Source: Sclerurus mexicanus
Lineage: Eukaryota > Chordata > Aves > Passeriformes > Furnariidae
Length of the DNA stretch: 64,000 nucleotides
Direction: 5' to 3'
Assembly: GCA_013396755.1 (NCBI GenBank)
Contig: VWZF01003843.1
Coordinates: 118,979-182,978, forward strand
A program made the translations under genes and the position numbers. The notes beneath the pieces are model-generated. The model ran no database searches. It was not told the origin of the DNA and saw nothing but the letters and a program-made list of their open reading frames with translations. This document shows positions 32,836 through 45,431 of the stretch, one piece after another (the first letter of the stretch is position 1; every line of letters starts with the position of its first letter).

Positions 32836-35800
32836 ATTGGTTATATCTTAATCAATGCCTTGTTCTACTTTGTGTAAGAGCTGAGGAACAAGATTAAGGA
32901 ATCATATCTTTCTACCCCTAAACAGCAATGCCCGACTCTCTAGGGTGAGGTAGCACTCTTTCAAGTTAATTAATAGAGATGTTTCCAAAGTTTGGTACTA
33001 CAAATCAAGCAAGACATTAATTTCAGAGCGCAGGAGCCTTGTTCTTTCTTTCCCTCTCAAGTCATTTCCAAATGCTTCACTTTACAAGTTTTTCTTCTTC
33101 AATTACACTTCTCCCATGGTAGTAAATAAATTTCTTTCAAACACACGTTTCTCTTCTTTTCATTTACAGTACATTCTCAAGCAAGTGAATTTCTTTTGAG
33201 TCTTCAGTTCACATCCAAGTTTCTCTCCAGCAAACATACATGCCAGGTAACAGAAATGCATCCTAGGCTCTACCTTTCTATGGAGGTTTTTAAAGGTGGA
33301 GTTTGTCTCCATTACAACTGAACTGACTAAATCTGTTCAGCAGGAGGTACACAGACCATATAACACATGAAAGTTGTGCAAGCGGGCTTTTGTTCGGGTC
33401 ATCTTTGGTTCCAGCAGCTGCCCTAATTCAGCCACAGGAGTGATAAGAATGCTTAAGGTCAGAGTTCCAGCCTTATTTTGATAGAAATTTATTTATTTTA
33501 ATTTGCAGCAATAGCTGATGTGACAGTGAAACCCAAGAAGGCTTCATCATTAGCGGCTGTAGGCTGATGCTTATCACTGTCTCGTCTTCATCGAGCAATA
33601 GATGTGCAAAAGGGCAGGGCTTTAGATGCACGTGAGGGATGAATGGAGGGCTGAAGGAACTGGAGTTCAAGGGCTTCCTTGGAATTGAGACTGGGGTGAT
33701 CTGTACAGCCTCTGGTTGCTCTAGGACCCACCCCCACAGAGGTGTGTCATGAAAGACTGGAGGACAAAGCAATCTGCCAGTACATGTACTCTATTCCTCC
33801 TGTGAATAAACAAAGGACTGAAGTGACCATTTGGCTACCTTCCACATGTGCAATATTATATATTCAAAGAAGGAAAGGTGGTGAAAAATGCACACAAATT
33901 CATTACAACAATCGTTTACCTAAACTGCCCCCACAACAATAAGGGGTTCAGCCAGTGAGGTGGTGCACAGCCCTCAGAGTTGCAGAGATGTGTGATTGGG
34001 CTCTGGGTGTGTGTGAATTCAGCCAGTTGAGTCAGTAACTTACTGAACAGGCAAAAATATTTCTCTGATGCTTTACTACAGCCACCTGTCAGAGGATGGG
34101 TAGAGCAGGTGGTAATCCACAATGATCCCCAAGGAACTTTCTGCTGCCTTGGTTCATTTAATCACGACAGTGAGTAAAGATGATTCAGGCTTTCATGAGA
34201 GCTGTATAAGCGTTATGAAAGCGAGAGACAGCTCTCCTGAGTCAGCTCCCCTGAGCTTGTGTGATCTGATCTCTACAGCTTGCCTGCCCCCATGGGCCTG
34301 AGAGATCACTGAGCCAGGCAGGCTCGCTCGTCTCGCACGGCGCTGGGCAGATTGACTTCAGTGCCTGTGATGGAGACCCACTATCAGTTCCTGATGGCCA
34401 TGGGAAACACATGTTCACACGTGGGCAATAAAATAGAAAGCATGTTTCTATCTTCAGCCTTCTCAGCTAGTTGTGGTTTATTTCTCTCTGGATTTGGCTT
34501 TTATGTGCACCCTGACTGACACCCGTGGTTTTTATTTACTGAGTATTTGATGAGATACTGCCTTTTCTTGGTTTTTTTTTTTTTTGTTTTGTTGGGTTTT
34601 TCTTTGTTTTTGTTTGCTTGTTAGATTGATTTTTTTCTCTCCTCTTTTCACTGTAGTTGCAGTTCATTCAGTAGCACCCTAATTTCGATAGCTCTGTACC
34701 AGGATCTGTCACAGTACTCCGTCTGTCTCTTTGCCTATACAATACCATTTCTTTCCTTTCAAAGACTTGTTTTCCTAACATTCAAATTGTGCAGAGAGGC
34801 CCATATGTTCTCATAGGCCATGTGCTCTAAAGCATAGCAAATTACTGTTTAGAAAAATTGCTGCACAGTCCCCTGTGCAAGCCAAAACACACTCCTTAGC
34901 GTGACACCATTCCCATTTACACTACAAAGTAGTCTCAAGGAGAAGGTTCTCAGGAGGGCACCAGAGCTGATGTGCACAGCAGAAATACAGGTGCAACCAG
35001 AGACCAACTCAACCAGCACACTCAACATGTAGTATTCTGCAAGATAAAAACCTCCCACATGTTAAATGCTACACGAGGCACAAGCTGAGACCCCCTTCCT
35101 GCAAATGTGCAATGATTAAACTCCTTCAGGGATTCCTAAGCACACTGAAACCCACCTCCAGCCATTTGGAGCAGAAAAGGAATTGTGTGGGAATGCACAA
35201 AGTCTTTGCTGGGTCTTCATTAAATGCCTTCCCACTTTGCTTTTGTTCTTTTTCATTTTTTTTCTCTGTGTCAAACACCCGTTCTTACAACCATCTACCA
35301 ATTTACTACCCTCAGAGTCTGAGAAGGGACTTTTACTTTCATTTTACCAGCACAGCTCCTTGAAAGCCTCAGTAGCAGAAATTATGAGAGGCACTAGAGC
35401 GTGGTTCTGCCCTGCCACAAACCCCCACCCACTCTCTCTTGGCAGCCCCTGGCTCCTGCTGAGGGGGGAACTGCACCTTGTTAGCAGCCCAAGGCAGGGC
35501 TGGGGAACAGCTCCTGTTGCAGACAGTGGGGAAGGAGCTGGGTTGCGTCTTGCTAGGAAGAGCCATGTGGTTCTGCTCACTTTGGGCTCACACACTGGAG
35601 AGGCATGGGGGACAAAGCAGCTGCTGGAAGGGTTCTTTCAACCTCTTGGCTGGTTATGCTCTGTCCTCTGGTTATTTCTGTCCTGTTGTTGATGGTTAAT
35701 CTTTTTCAGGTGGGAAATTGGATGTGGAGTCTGCTTCTCACTCCAGTCTTCCTGCAGAATCTAGGCTACCACAAAACAGTGAAGTGCTTTCTGGGACTGA

Positions 35801-38800
35801 GACCTCCTTCCTCCTGTGAGCTCTGCCCCTCCATAGCTGTGGTTTGACTTCCCAAGTATTGTTTTAGCTTGTTTTGGTTTGGTTTCTTTTTCCAAACAGA
35901 TTTGGAATAATCAGTTTTGGTTTCTCTCCCTCTCTCTCGCTTCGCTAGTGCCACTTCACTTTCTGTTTCAGGGTATTGCCCAAGCTCTGCACACCCTCAC
36001 AGAGGGGCAGAACAGAGAGTCCAGAGTGGGGTGAGAGCAAAGCCACACTCCGGGCTGCAGACAAGAAACAGTGTAATGATGGATCGGAAATCTCACACAT
36101 TTGTGTTGACTGGCAAGTCAGAAAATGAGACCTGAGGTAAAGAAAGAGCTTTTTCAGCCTGACATACTACAGAAGCAGGATATGGAGGAAGACTGTCCTT
36201 AAATGTAAATAAATAAACAAATCAACCTTTGCTTGCAAATAATCACAGTGGGACATAATCTGTAATATTATTTAATATTTTAAAATATGTTCCTATAGAG
36301 AGCATGTAGAAGAGGAGGAGAAAAAATGACATCTCAGTGTCACTGCTACCATGTTGGAGCTGCTGCTGTGAGCCATGGATTTTGGTCCCATCTTATCATG
36401 GACTGACTCCATAAATCCTGGGCTATGTTCTTAACTTCTTAGTATTGCTGTTGCTGTTGTCATTATTGCTACCATTCCTGGAAGCCCTACCCACTACACT
36501 GGAATGTCACTGCACTTGATACCATCAAAACACACAACCAAAACCATCAGTCCTTGTCTCCAAGTACATGCAAACTACACCTAGGACAAGAAATGACTGG
36601 TGGATACAGGCAGGCAATGAGAGAAAGAGTGCTGGTCAAGGTGATAGGTTTCGGTATCAACCCTTCAAAAAGTACACAAAGGTTTTTTTTAAGGCCGTTC
36701 TTCAAGGAAGCATCCTGAGGAGCACAGTAAAGTAGATTAGTATACGTGAAAGAGGAGTTCCACTAAGCATGGGAGCTTGCAGAGGAAACCCCTGAAGGTG
36801 TACACTTAAAAATTCAGCAAGTGGGTGAAGGAGCTGGCAGGATGGCCTTGCAGAGTCAGCAAGGCCAGACTGTACTGAGTGATGGGTGATAGGGACTGGA
36901 AATAAAAGAAAGGCCTTGAAATTGATAGAACATTGTATATATTTGACACATAGTGAAGGAGCCCGAGGAGGAGATAGCGGAAGCGGTGATACAATCAAAC
37001 CAATAGGGTAGGAAATGGTCCTGAGGGCACTGAGGACCTTTCTGTCCTGATCCCCTGGTCTCACAAAATTCAGACTTACTGTATATACAGTATCTTGTAT
37101 ACCTTTCAGGCACTTCAGTGGTGCCCCAGACGTGGTGGCAGTTCACTTGGAGGTCTGGAGTCCTTCTGATACCCATGACTTCCCCATGGACCTCTGCTCC
37201 TGGACATCAGAACCCAGCATTTGCAGTTCCTCAAACCCATGTTATGTGCTTAGATTGGACAAATTTATTTGCTGCTTAAGCAAAAGGGAAACCAAACATT
37301 TGTACCAGGTAAAATGGACACTGTGTGTTGTTTGTACAAGGTATAGACTCAGGCCTCTTGAAAGCAAATGACTGTGAAAAATCTAACTCCTTTAATTCTA
37401 GAAAGGTTGTATCTGGCTAGTCATAGCAGACTTTGGCCTCTGCATTTGCCTTTTCTTTTTCTTTTCCCTTGCTACCTGAAGACACAGGTTTGAGAGCATA
37501 TGCTTAAACTGGTGTCAATCATTGTCCTGGAATGACACTAAATGAAATATCACTTCTGGAAGCGTTTTCCTTCTTTCAAAAAATAGTTTTGCTTTATGCT
37601 TATTTCAGTTTCCCTGTCAGAACCAGGGTGAAGATATAATAAGTCAGAACTTATTCAGTGCCTGGATAAATTCCTCAAATTCAGTAAAGTGTTTTTGAGT
37701 CCAGCATCTGAGTTTACACAGCTTGAGAGCATGTATATCCTGAAATCTCTGGATTTCTCATCACTGGAACTCCTCGTCTCATCATTAGATTTTAGGATTT
37801 ATCTTTCTATACTGGAAAATCTCTGGTGAATCCTTGAGAATGTGTGTCTCAGAGTCACCCATACCAAGAATTCCACCTTTCTGCTCCTTTCTCCTTACTG
37901 TGTGGATAGTTCATTGGCCATTTTCTGATTGATTTTTTCAGGATGAGGCAATCACATTCCTGTTTGCTGTCTTCAGTCTCACACTACCCAGCTGTCCTGT
38001 CCAAGAGATAACCTGTGCATAACTCAGTTCTCTCACCCTGCAAATTGAGTCCAAGGGATGATCTTGTTCTCCTGTCTTTGGATTCAGCAGGATTATTTCC
38101 TCAGCTGTTCTGCCTTTTACTACTGGGGTCATGGCAGGCTTAACCTCAAGCAGGGTACCAAAGCCCTAACGATTGTTATTTTGGGCTTGATGCCATGCTC
38201 ACCTGGTGGCAGAGTACCCACCTGGCACATGTCTGGCTGGGACTGTGCAGTCCTGTTCTCAGCAGCTTATCAACATCTTGAGGAACATGGGGCTGTTGCA
38301 TCCAATGTGCCCACCAAGCCTGTGTCATTCCCAGCAGGCAAAGCATCAGGGCACCGGGGATTGGGGGAGCTGCTCGTCCCAGTGCAGAGAGGGATCTGTC
38401 AGGGGTGATGGCCATTCTGGCACTGCCCCTTTCCTTGCATCTGATACTGAACAGCACAGGATGTGACCTCTAGTTTGAAACTAGAAGCAAAACTTCTCCT
38501 GCACAGTGGCTTCCAGGAGCGTTTCTTAGCTCCTTGCTCAGCATGTATCATGCCCAGGTGCCCATCAGTTCCCCTTGGCCCTTGCTGTCTCTGGGAAGGC
38601 AGCACGGGTGTGCAGGCTGGACCAGAGCCACAACACGTGGCAAGGCCCTGGACAAGAGACAAGGAAACCAGGAGTGATGGTTGAAACAGAGAGCACATGT
38701 TGAGCATGAAGTGAAAAGACTGACTCCTACTCAGTGCTGTGCCAATCACAAGTATAACTGTTTGACATATCATTTGGGCAGATCCCCATTATTACTTTCC

Positions 38801-40485
38801 CTCAGGTCACATCCCAAAGGCTGCTTTCCAGCAATGGTAACAAGATTAGTTTTGATCTTAAGCTTCCTGAAGTTCTGCCAATTCTTAGCAATACTTAGCC
38901 CTTTATCAATGGTCACACAAACTCCTTTGCCCTTGCAGACCACATGGCAGGTCTAGTCTGTTGATGGGCAGGTGGTGTACTCATTGGGCAAAGCTGGCTT
39001 TGCAGATCCCTTGAAAATATAAAGGTGGGTGCTGCCACTGTAGTTTGGATTCTTGTTTCTTTTGATATCAGTATGAATGATGGTGATTCTTTAGCTCCAG
39101 TTGGTGTATTTCTGCCTCGTGTAAAAGTGCCATGTACCAGAGGCCACAGGACAACTAGCCCTGTTGATGGAGGCAGCACTCCTCACCTACACCACAAGAG
39201 AATTGTTGTGCATTCAAAAGAGTGGCAATCCCCTCCACACGTGTGACAATCATGTCTTTACACCGATGTCATAGTTGGTTACTGTCAACAGTGCCAACCT
39301 GTACCTGCAAGACAATGTTCCAAGATGAAGAGGGAAAAATCTATCTGGCAAATGGTGACAGTTTCTAGTATAACACTGTCCAGCACATCAGCTAATGGAA
39401 GACATGTCTGTGATTCATCAGGGCTAGAATTTCAGTTGAAAATGAATATTTGGAATATTAATGATGAACATAGTCCAATAAATAAATCTCTAGGTATTTT
39501 ATGAGCTGTGCTGTATATAAAGAAATCCTGAGAATTTTATACTTATTAGAAATTATGAGATTTTTTGGCTGGACACCTTGTAGGTGGGACAATTGCTTGA
39601 TCCCAGGAACCATCATTTAAGTAAGTCCTTCTCTGTATCATGAACACACTTTTTGCTTGATTCTTCTTACACTGTGTACCTACCAGATTTTCATAATTTG
39701 TCTTTTTGGTACTGATTTTTATAAAATATTCATATTATACAATGTGTCAAATATAAAATAAACTAACATTCCAAGTTGTGCACGTGTTATGGAGTCTTGA
39801 CCCAACTCACAACAACTTTTATAAACAGTGAGAATAAAAGCAAACAACCCCCAACTTCTCCTCCCCCAAACAAAATCTGGCAAAAACTGCTGACACTATG
39901 AAGTTTGTGGTTGTCACAGGAAAGCACTCGTGTCTTTGGCGAGATCGAGCTGCCAGCTAGCACTAACAAATAGCTCTTGACCTTTTGGTAACATCAAAAG
40001 AAGAGCTCTATTAATACCTGGGATTTCCTCTGTAGTAAGATTGCATCCTGCCCTTGCATAAAAAGGAACTCAGACAAACTTATTTTTCTCTTTTAACTTA
40101 CAGTTTTAGCCTGGCAAGAAGAAACATAATTAAGACTATGCAACTTGGTGTTGTGTTCAGTTTTAAGTATTTGGCTATTTCCCTTACGGAGCACTGCTCA
40201 GGTTAGTGATTGAGCCAGGACACTTGTCTTCAGAGTCAAATGTGTGTCTCCTCTGACTGCACTTCAGTCAGTTGAGACTAATTCCTACTGATTTGGAAAT
40301 GGTTATCAAGTCCCGTGGGTGCAGCTGAGTCACACAGAAGCAAAGAGAACTTACTCATTAAAACATGTTATTTGGAGAGAGAGGGGACACCTAGCTTTCA
40401 TTCTCATACTACAGGTAACATAAATTATGCTTTTTTGGGTGTATAATTTTGAATGTGGCAAAGCTTTTAAATTGGAGATTAATAA
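32836..40485. other. intergenic, no gene seen
   Basis: About 7.6 kb without a recognisable gene. There is a T-rich low-complexity stretch at 34569-34620. Several open frames near 35100-35850, 38050-38960 and 39025-39246 are shorter than about 170 codons, overlap on both strands and show no domain or splice context. Old, unrecognised pseudogenes or repeats are possible. Confidence 0.45.
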
Positions 40486-40525
40486 AGTTCATAACAGAGC
40501 CATATACTTGGCTCTGTTATGAACT
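40486..40525. repeat. perfect inverted repeat, 17-bp arms and 6-base loop
   Basis: Left arm AGTTCATAACAGAGCCA (40486-40502), loop TATACT (40503-40508), right arm TGGCTCTGTTATGAACT (40509-40525). There is no mismatch within the arms, and pairing stops at both ends. It lies in intergenic sequence. Confidence 0.95.
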
Positions 40526-42189
40526 GTTGCCATGTATTTTAAAAAAATATTACAGCCAGATATGCTTTTAAAATAAACCATCTGCAGTAAACCAGAGTTC
40601 TTTTGATCCCTGCCTGTGAACAACCAGGCACCCATTCCAGACAGGAAACTCCGGGAAAGGAAGGAGAAGTGTGAAATGTCTGGGAGTCATTAAGGAGTGT
40701 AGCAGAAATAGTTATCAGTTGCCTGGAATAGTAAATCCTGTTTACACAAGACTATTTTTTTTTTCTTTCCTTGATTCAGCTGGGTCTCAAAGATTTCCTA
40801 CTCTGTAGATCTGTGGTTCTCCAGTAGCAGGAAAATGGGATCCTCCTAGGGTACCATCTTCCACTCCTGCCTCTTCTGCTGCAGCACAACTGCTGCAGCT
40901 CTCAGCACTGTCCAGCACAGGAAGCTTCCCCTGCCCTTCCTCTCTTTTTATTCCTGTAGGACCTCCACAACAGTGCTGCATCCCCAGTTCACCTGACCCC
41001 AAACCAAGGCATCCAGGACTTCCTCCCTAGAACATCAAGAAAATAATGTTAGCGGTACCTTGACACAAAGCCATACTTTACCGTACTGTAGGCTGGCCCT
41101 AGCACATGGGACAGCAAAGAATCCCCCATCTAGATGTGTTTTGTGCTCAGGACTTATTTCCATGTTTTGCGAGGCAGCTTTTTTGAATGTACATTTGTAA
41201 TCGGAACGCCAAATGCTCCTTATTAATAACCTGTGATTAATAACCTGCATATGAATACTAAGCTGGGGTTCAGTTTCAGGCTGCAGGATGATTTTTAAAG
41301 CAGTGAAATACACTGCATTGCAGAGTGTCTTTTGCTAGTTTACGGAACACGATCCTGAAGGATCAGGATTTGGTCACAGTCAGGTGCAAGACCAATGTTC
41401 AGGAAACAATCAGGGATTGTTAGAAGTATTAAAGACTGTAACCATGTATGAAGTGGTGTAACAGTTCTGTTTTACCTCTTCCAACATGGCCAAACTTAAC
41501 TACTTGGTCAGAAATATTCCATATTAAAATTCTGCTCAAACCTGTGCTTCTTTGTATTTCTGCCAAAACTCTGCAAATGGTTTTGAAAAACAAAATAGGA
41601 AAGAACTTACATTTGGGGGGAATTAGGGTTAAAACATCTGCACAAGCCAGAAAGAAATAAACAGAAATTTCACACAAAATTGAATCTCAAGCAAAGAGGT
41701 AACAAGAGAAAAACTGTTTAGTATATTCCATATGACACATTTGCTGCTATCGAGTTAAATCTAGGCAGATGGAAAGAAAACGTCGGGTTTGGACAACTAT
41801 TCCCCAAACCAAGGCAATAGTAAGACAAAGCAATGCCTAGAAAAGCATTTGCTTGATAAAAGTCTTGAAAATTCTAAACTTGGAAAAAAGCCCAAGCATG
41901 AACAGTCCTACAATACTACTGCCCTTACCGGGCAAAAAGCTTGTGAGATTTCAACTCCAGGTGTTTAGAAGACAGCAGTCTTCAGGAATTGCAGAACACA
42001 GCGTAAATCCAAATGGCTCAGCGCTGCCGTCAGCAGAATCTGAGACTTGGCAACTCAGGCCTGAGCAGGGCTCGTGAGCTCTGCCAGGCTTCTTGAACTA
42101 CCTCGGTTGGTTTACCACAACAAAACCAGATGAGTCCTCTGTGTTTTAACTGCAAGGTATTTAAAAACAGGGCCTCTGCATCACCAACA
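40526..42189. other. intergenic, no gene seen
   Basis: No gene or clear repeat recognised. Confidence 0.5.
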
Positions 42190-42273
42190 GTTACAAGTCC
42201 CTGCCTATGGTAGGGGGTTGGAACTAGATGGTCTGTAAGGTCCCTTTGAAGCCAGGCCGTTCTATGATTCTGT
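42190..42273 (+). mobile_element. CR1 3' end fragment
   Basis: AGTCCCTGCCTATGGTAGGG, then GGAACTAGATGGTCTGTAAG, then GTTCTATGATTCTGTGA: a classic sense-strand CR1 tail of less than 100 bp. Confidence 0.88.
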
Positions 42274-43817
42274 GACACAGAAAGACACAGCCACACCTGG
42301 CAGAACTCATTCCATGCTTGACAATGTAAGCTCTTCACCCACTAACTCATTTACCAGAAGTGCAGTTGGATCTTCTATAAATTTTATTGCTCACACGTAT
42401 CTGAATTACAAGACAAACTGAAAAACAGGAAATGCCAAATAAACGTGAGAAAACTTTTTTCCTGTGAGGGTGGTATTGGGTTCACAACAGCACCATATGT
42501 TTGGGTATGTATCCACCAACTTCAACCATGCTGGGATTCTGTGACTCTTATTTCATGTTCTAGTGATAACTTACGGAATAAGTTGAAACCAAGACTTCAG
42601 ATGGCCTTTAAGTACACATCTTGTTTCAAAGAGCACCTGTAAAGAAAGCAGTCTTGGAATTCTTATTTGATGTCTTAAAAATCATACATCTCAGGTCTTG
42701 GCTGACGCATACTCTGTCACAGACTTCTACCTTTTGCAACATTAACCATAAACGAAGAGACTCAGCAAGCCCACACAAGGTGTCTATATCATATGGCCCT
42801 AACTTAACTTGTACACTTAATCATAACAAGTTGCTTTGATGGGGCCTGACAACTGATAGACTTTGAAATCTCTATCTCTGTTAGCATGTGGCTGAACACA
42901 CAGGCATAAAAATGCTTTTTAAAATAAAGCTGTACGTTCTCTTTTTGATTTTGAAATACAGATTCTTCCAAGGTATTTTTACGTGAAAAGATGTACAGAG
43001 GAAGTGTATGAAAACCAAATGTACACGCATTTTAAAACCCTTGCCTTATGAACACAGTATAAATCTTACCATGCTAAGATTATATACCTAAAATTCCACC
43101 ATCACATGCCAATTTAGTTGTACCCAAAGAAGGCCCTTCAGGGATCAGTTTACAGCCCTGGAGGTAAGATGGCAATGCTCATTATGAGTTGCTTTATTTG
43201 AAGAAGCACAAGAAAGCGTATGTAGCAAACTCGGCAAACACTAAGAAGATGCCCAGAACCAAGTGTTACAGCAAATTACAGTTACTGTGCTGTTGGTAGG
43301 ATGATGGCAAAAGCGCACATTCCTCTGGACACATCAGCAAATTAAACTGCCTGAACCATTTGGTCTGGTCATGTACCTGCAAAAGAACTGGTCAATTTTC
43401 CTACCAGTGCTACTCTCAATCTGAAGACACTGTGAGCACCTTGTGTGTAGTAAACCACTTAAGAGTGTAAAGGCTATTTAAAACACTGACTTCTCCATAG
43501 GTAGCAGCATTTTGCTTGAAAATGTTTGAAGGAGACTATTTTCTGTGAAAATCAGGCAGTATTTTAACCCATTTATGGAGTTGAAGGCTGATACAAACAT
43601 CATACACAAAATATCCAGTATGTGCTTCTGTAGTTCAGTCAAGGCCAACTTATTTAGCTGTTCCTGTTGGCTCCCATATATTGACAAAATGATGAAATTC
43701 CACAGCAGCACGGAGAGAGATGATGGAGAATTATGACCTATAAACTATTAAAGGCTTCCTCAAATTGCCACTAAAATAATAACATGTAAACAAAATATTC
43801 AGATACAATGTAATAGG
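42274..43817. other. intergenic or distal ANKRD10 3'UTR
   Basis: No coding gene seen. An antisense AATAAA at 43193-43198 (TTTATT on the plus strand) could serve a longer ANKRD10 3'UTR, so the border with the gene is not certain. Confidence 0.45.
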
Positions 43818-44964
43818 TTTATTTTTTTTAATCCAATTTGTAAAGGTCCCTTTTTAAACAAAACAAGAACAAAAAAATCAACACAATTCAGAGGGCTTAT
43901 CTCATTTACCATATTCTTTCCCACTCTTCACTTATAACACAAGCAGCAACTTATATTATTAGTGCTCATATAGTGCACTTATATGAATTTTGATTTGTGT
44001 ATTAAGCATTAAATACAATGTATTGTCTGTGAGCATAGCCCAAAGAGTACACAACATTACATTTTCAAAGCATATGTTAAAAAAAAGACAATAAATGTAT
44101 ATCCAAGACAGTCAAACTCAAATATTTTGACTTGGCAAATTCTATAACGAGTAACAGCAATTTTAAACTGCGTACAAAGCAGAACAGTGCCAACATGCCT
44201 CTGGTCTGTGAGCTATGGTAAAATATCAAGCACACACATAAAGGAGAGAAGCCAAAGAAACCCACCACAGAGCTAACCTGAGGCACACCCAACTGCGACT
44301 GAACTTTCCCACTCTGTAATGCAAAGAGCCCAACAACAACAAAAAGCACTTCTATGCTACAGAAAGTGAAACAGTAACTTCTTCCAAATTTGTCTCTGCG
44401 TTTCTAAACAACTTGTTTGAAAAATTTAAAGATGAACATCTAATTATACCACACAAATGTACAAACTATAAAGTCAGAGAAGCTCCAGAAGATTGCCACT
44501 TTCAACCTTGCATAGTGAGAGCTGGCATTGATATTGCTACCATAGCTTCAGCAGAAGATACAGAAAAGAAAAAGGTTTACCTCTAAGTGATGCACATACA
44601 TAACATTTTCTTCACAAAATTCAATTAAACATTGTTTTAGTAAAACCGCTCTAAAAAGGGAAAGCTAGTGTTCACAAGCTTAGGAAAAAAAAATACAAAA
44701 CCAGAACATTGCATAATAAAAAAAATGAAAACAATAAACATTCCATCATGACAGCACCTATTCTATCACTAAATAAGCCCCATACATGCAACAAACTACA
44801 ACTATTGTATAAGGCCGTCAAATTAAAGGTTTACTTTTCATATAAACAAAGTGTAAAAATAGCAACAAGTTGCAATCTTCAAATTTAATGCTATGTGAGG
44901 TTTTTGTCCCTCCGGTTTCATTTGGTAGCAATTTCAATATGCATTTGATATAAAGGTCATTTGT
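43818..44964 (-). other. ANKRD10: ANKRD10 3' untranslated region (extent estimated)
   Basis: AT-rich sequence downstream of the ANKRD10 stop on the minus strand. A minus-strand AATAAA at 43823-43818 would give a 3'UTR of about 1.1 kb. A further signal at 43198-43193 allows a longer form. No competing gene lies here. Confidence 0.5.
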
Positions 44965-45431
44965 CTAGGAACCGTGATACAAATACATTGTGCCTAGGAC
45001 AGTATTGTCGTATCTCTGTTCGACCTTCACAGAATTGGAATGCTCAACAACACTACTGAGTTCGGGGATGCTTTCAGCAGTATCCCCAAAACCATGATAG
45101 TGTCCATAGTGCAAAGTATCTCCAGGGTCTTCCACCCACGAGGGCCGGTTGGAAACACAGCTACTCGGGCTTCCATTCAGGTGGAGAGATCCACACATAT
45201 CGGTGGAATTACTCATGGCTTTTTCTGGTTCCTCGGTGCCATTACTGGTATGAATTCGATGCCTACTGGGAGAAGTTATTCCGGGAATTATTCCATTAGG
45301 TGTTAATGCTAAGCACTCCTCACGCCTGGCATCCATCCCACTGAGCTGTTGGGCGGCGGTGAAATCCAAATGTCCATTGACGGCACATCCATTTGTCAGT
45401 GCATTCAATATGGAGCTACTGCTATTCATAT
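44965..45431 (-). CDS. ANKRD10: ANKRD10 last coding exon
   Basis: Encodes the C-terminal 154 residues of ankyrin repeat domain protein 10. The acceptor AG is at 45433-45432, so the exon starts at 45431 with AT, which completes an Asp codon with the G that ends the previous exon (giving ...FAVVSDMNSSSS). The stop is at 44967-44965. The segment is Ser/Thr/Asn-rich without a known domain, and its conserved blocks (TNGC.VNGHLDF, EEPEK, LCGSLHLNGSPSSC-like, RPSWVED, YGHYHGFGDTAESIPEL, SVVEHS.SVKV, VLGTM) and final HGS match the mammalian ANKRD10 tail as I know it. The molecular role of this region is not established. The open frame upstream of 45431 is intron read-through. Confidence 0.95.

Noticed and set aside
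38790..39250. Possible processed pseudogene
   Set aside because: Both strands have gene-like stretches, but I could not match any reading to a known protein; no poly-A tail or target duplication was seen.
40486..40525. MicroRNA precursor
   Set aside because: The stem is only 17 bp and stops abruptly, too short for a Dicer substrate of normal size.
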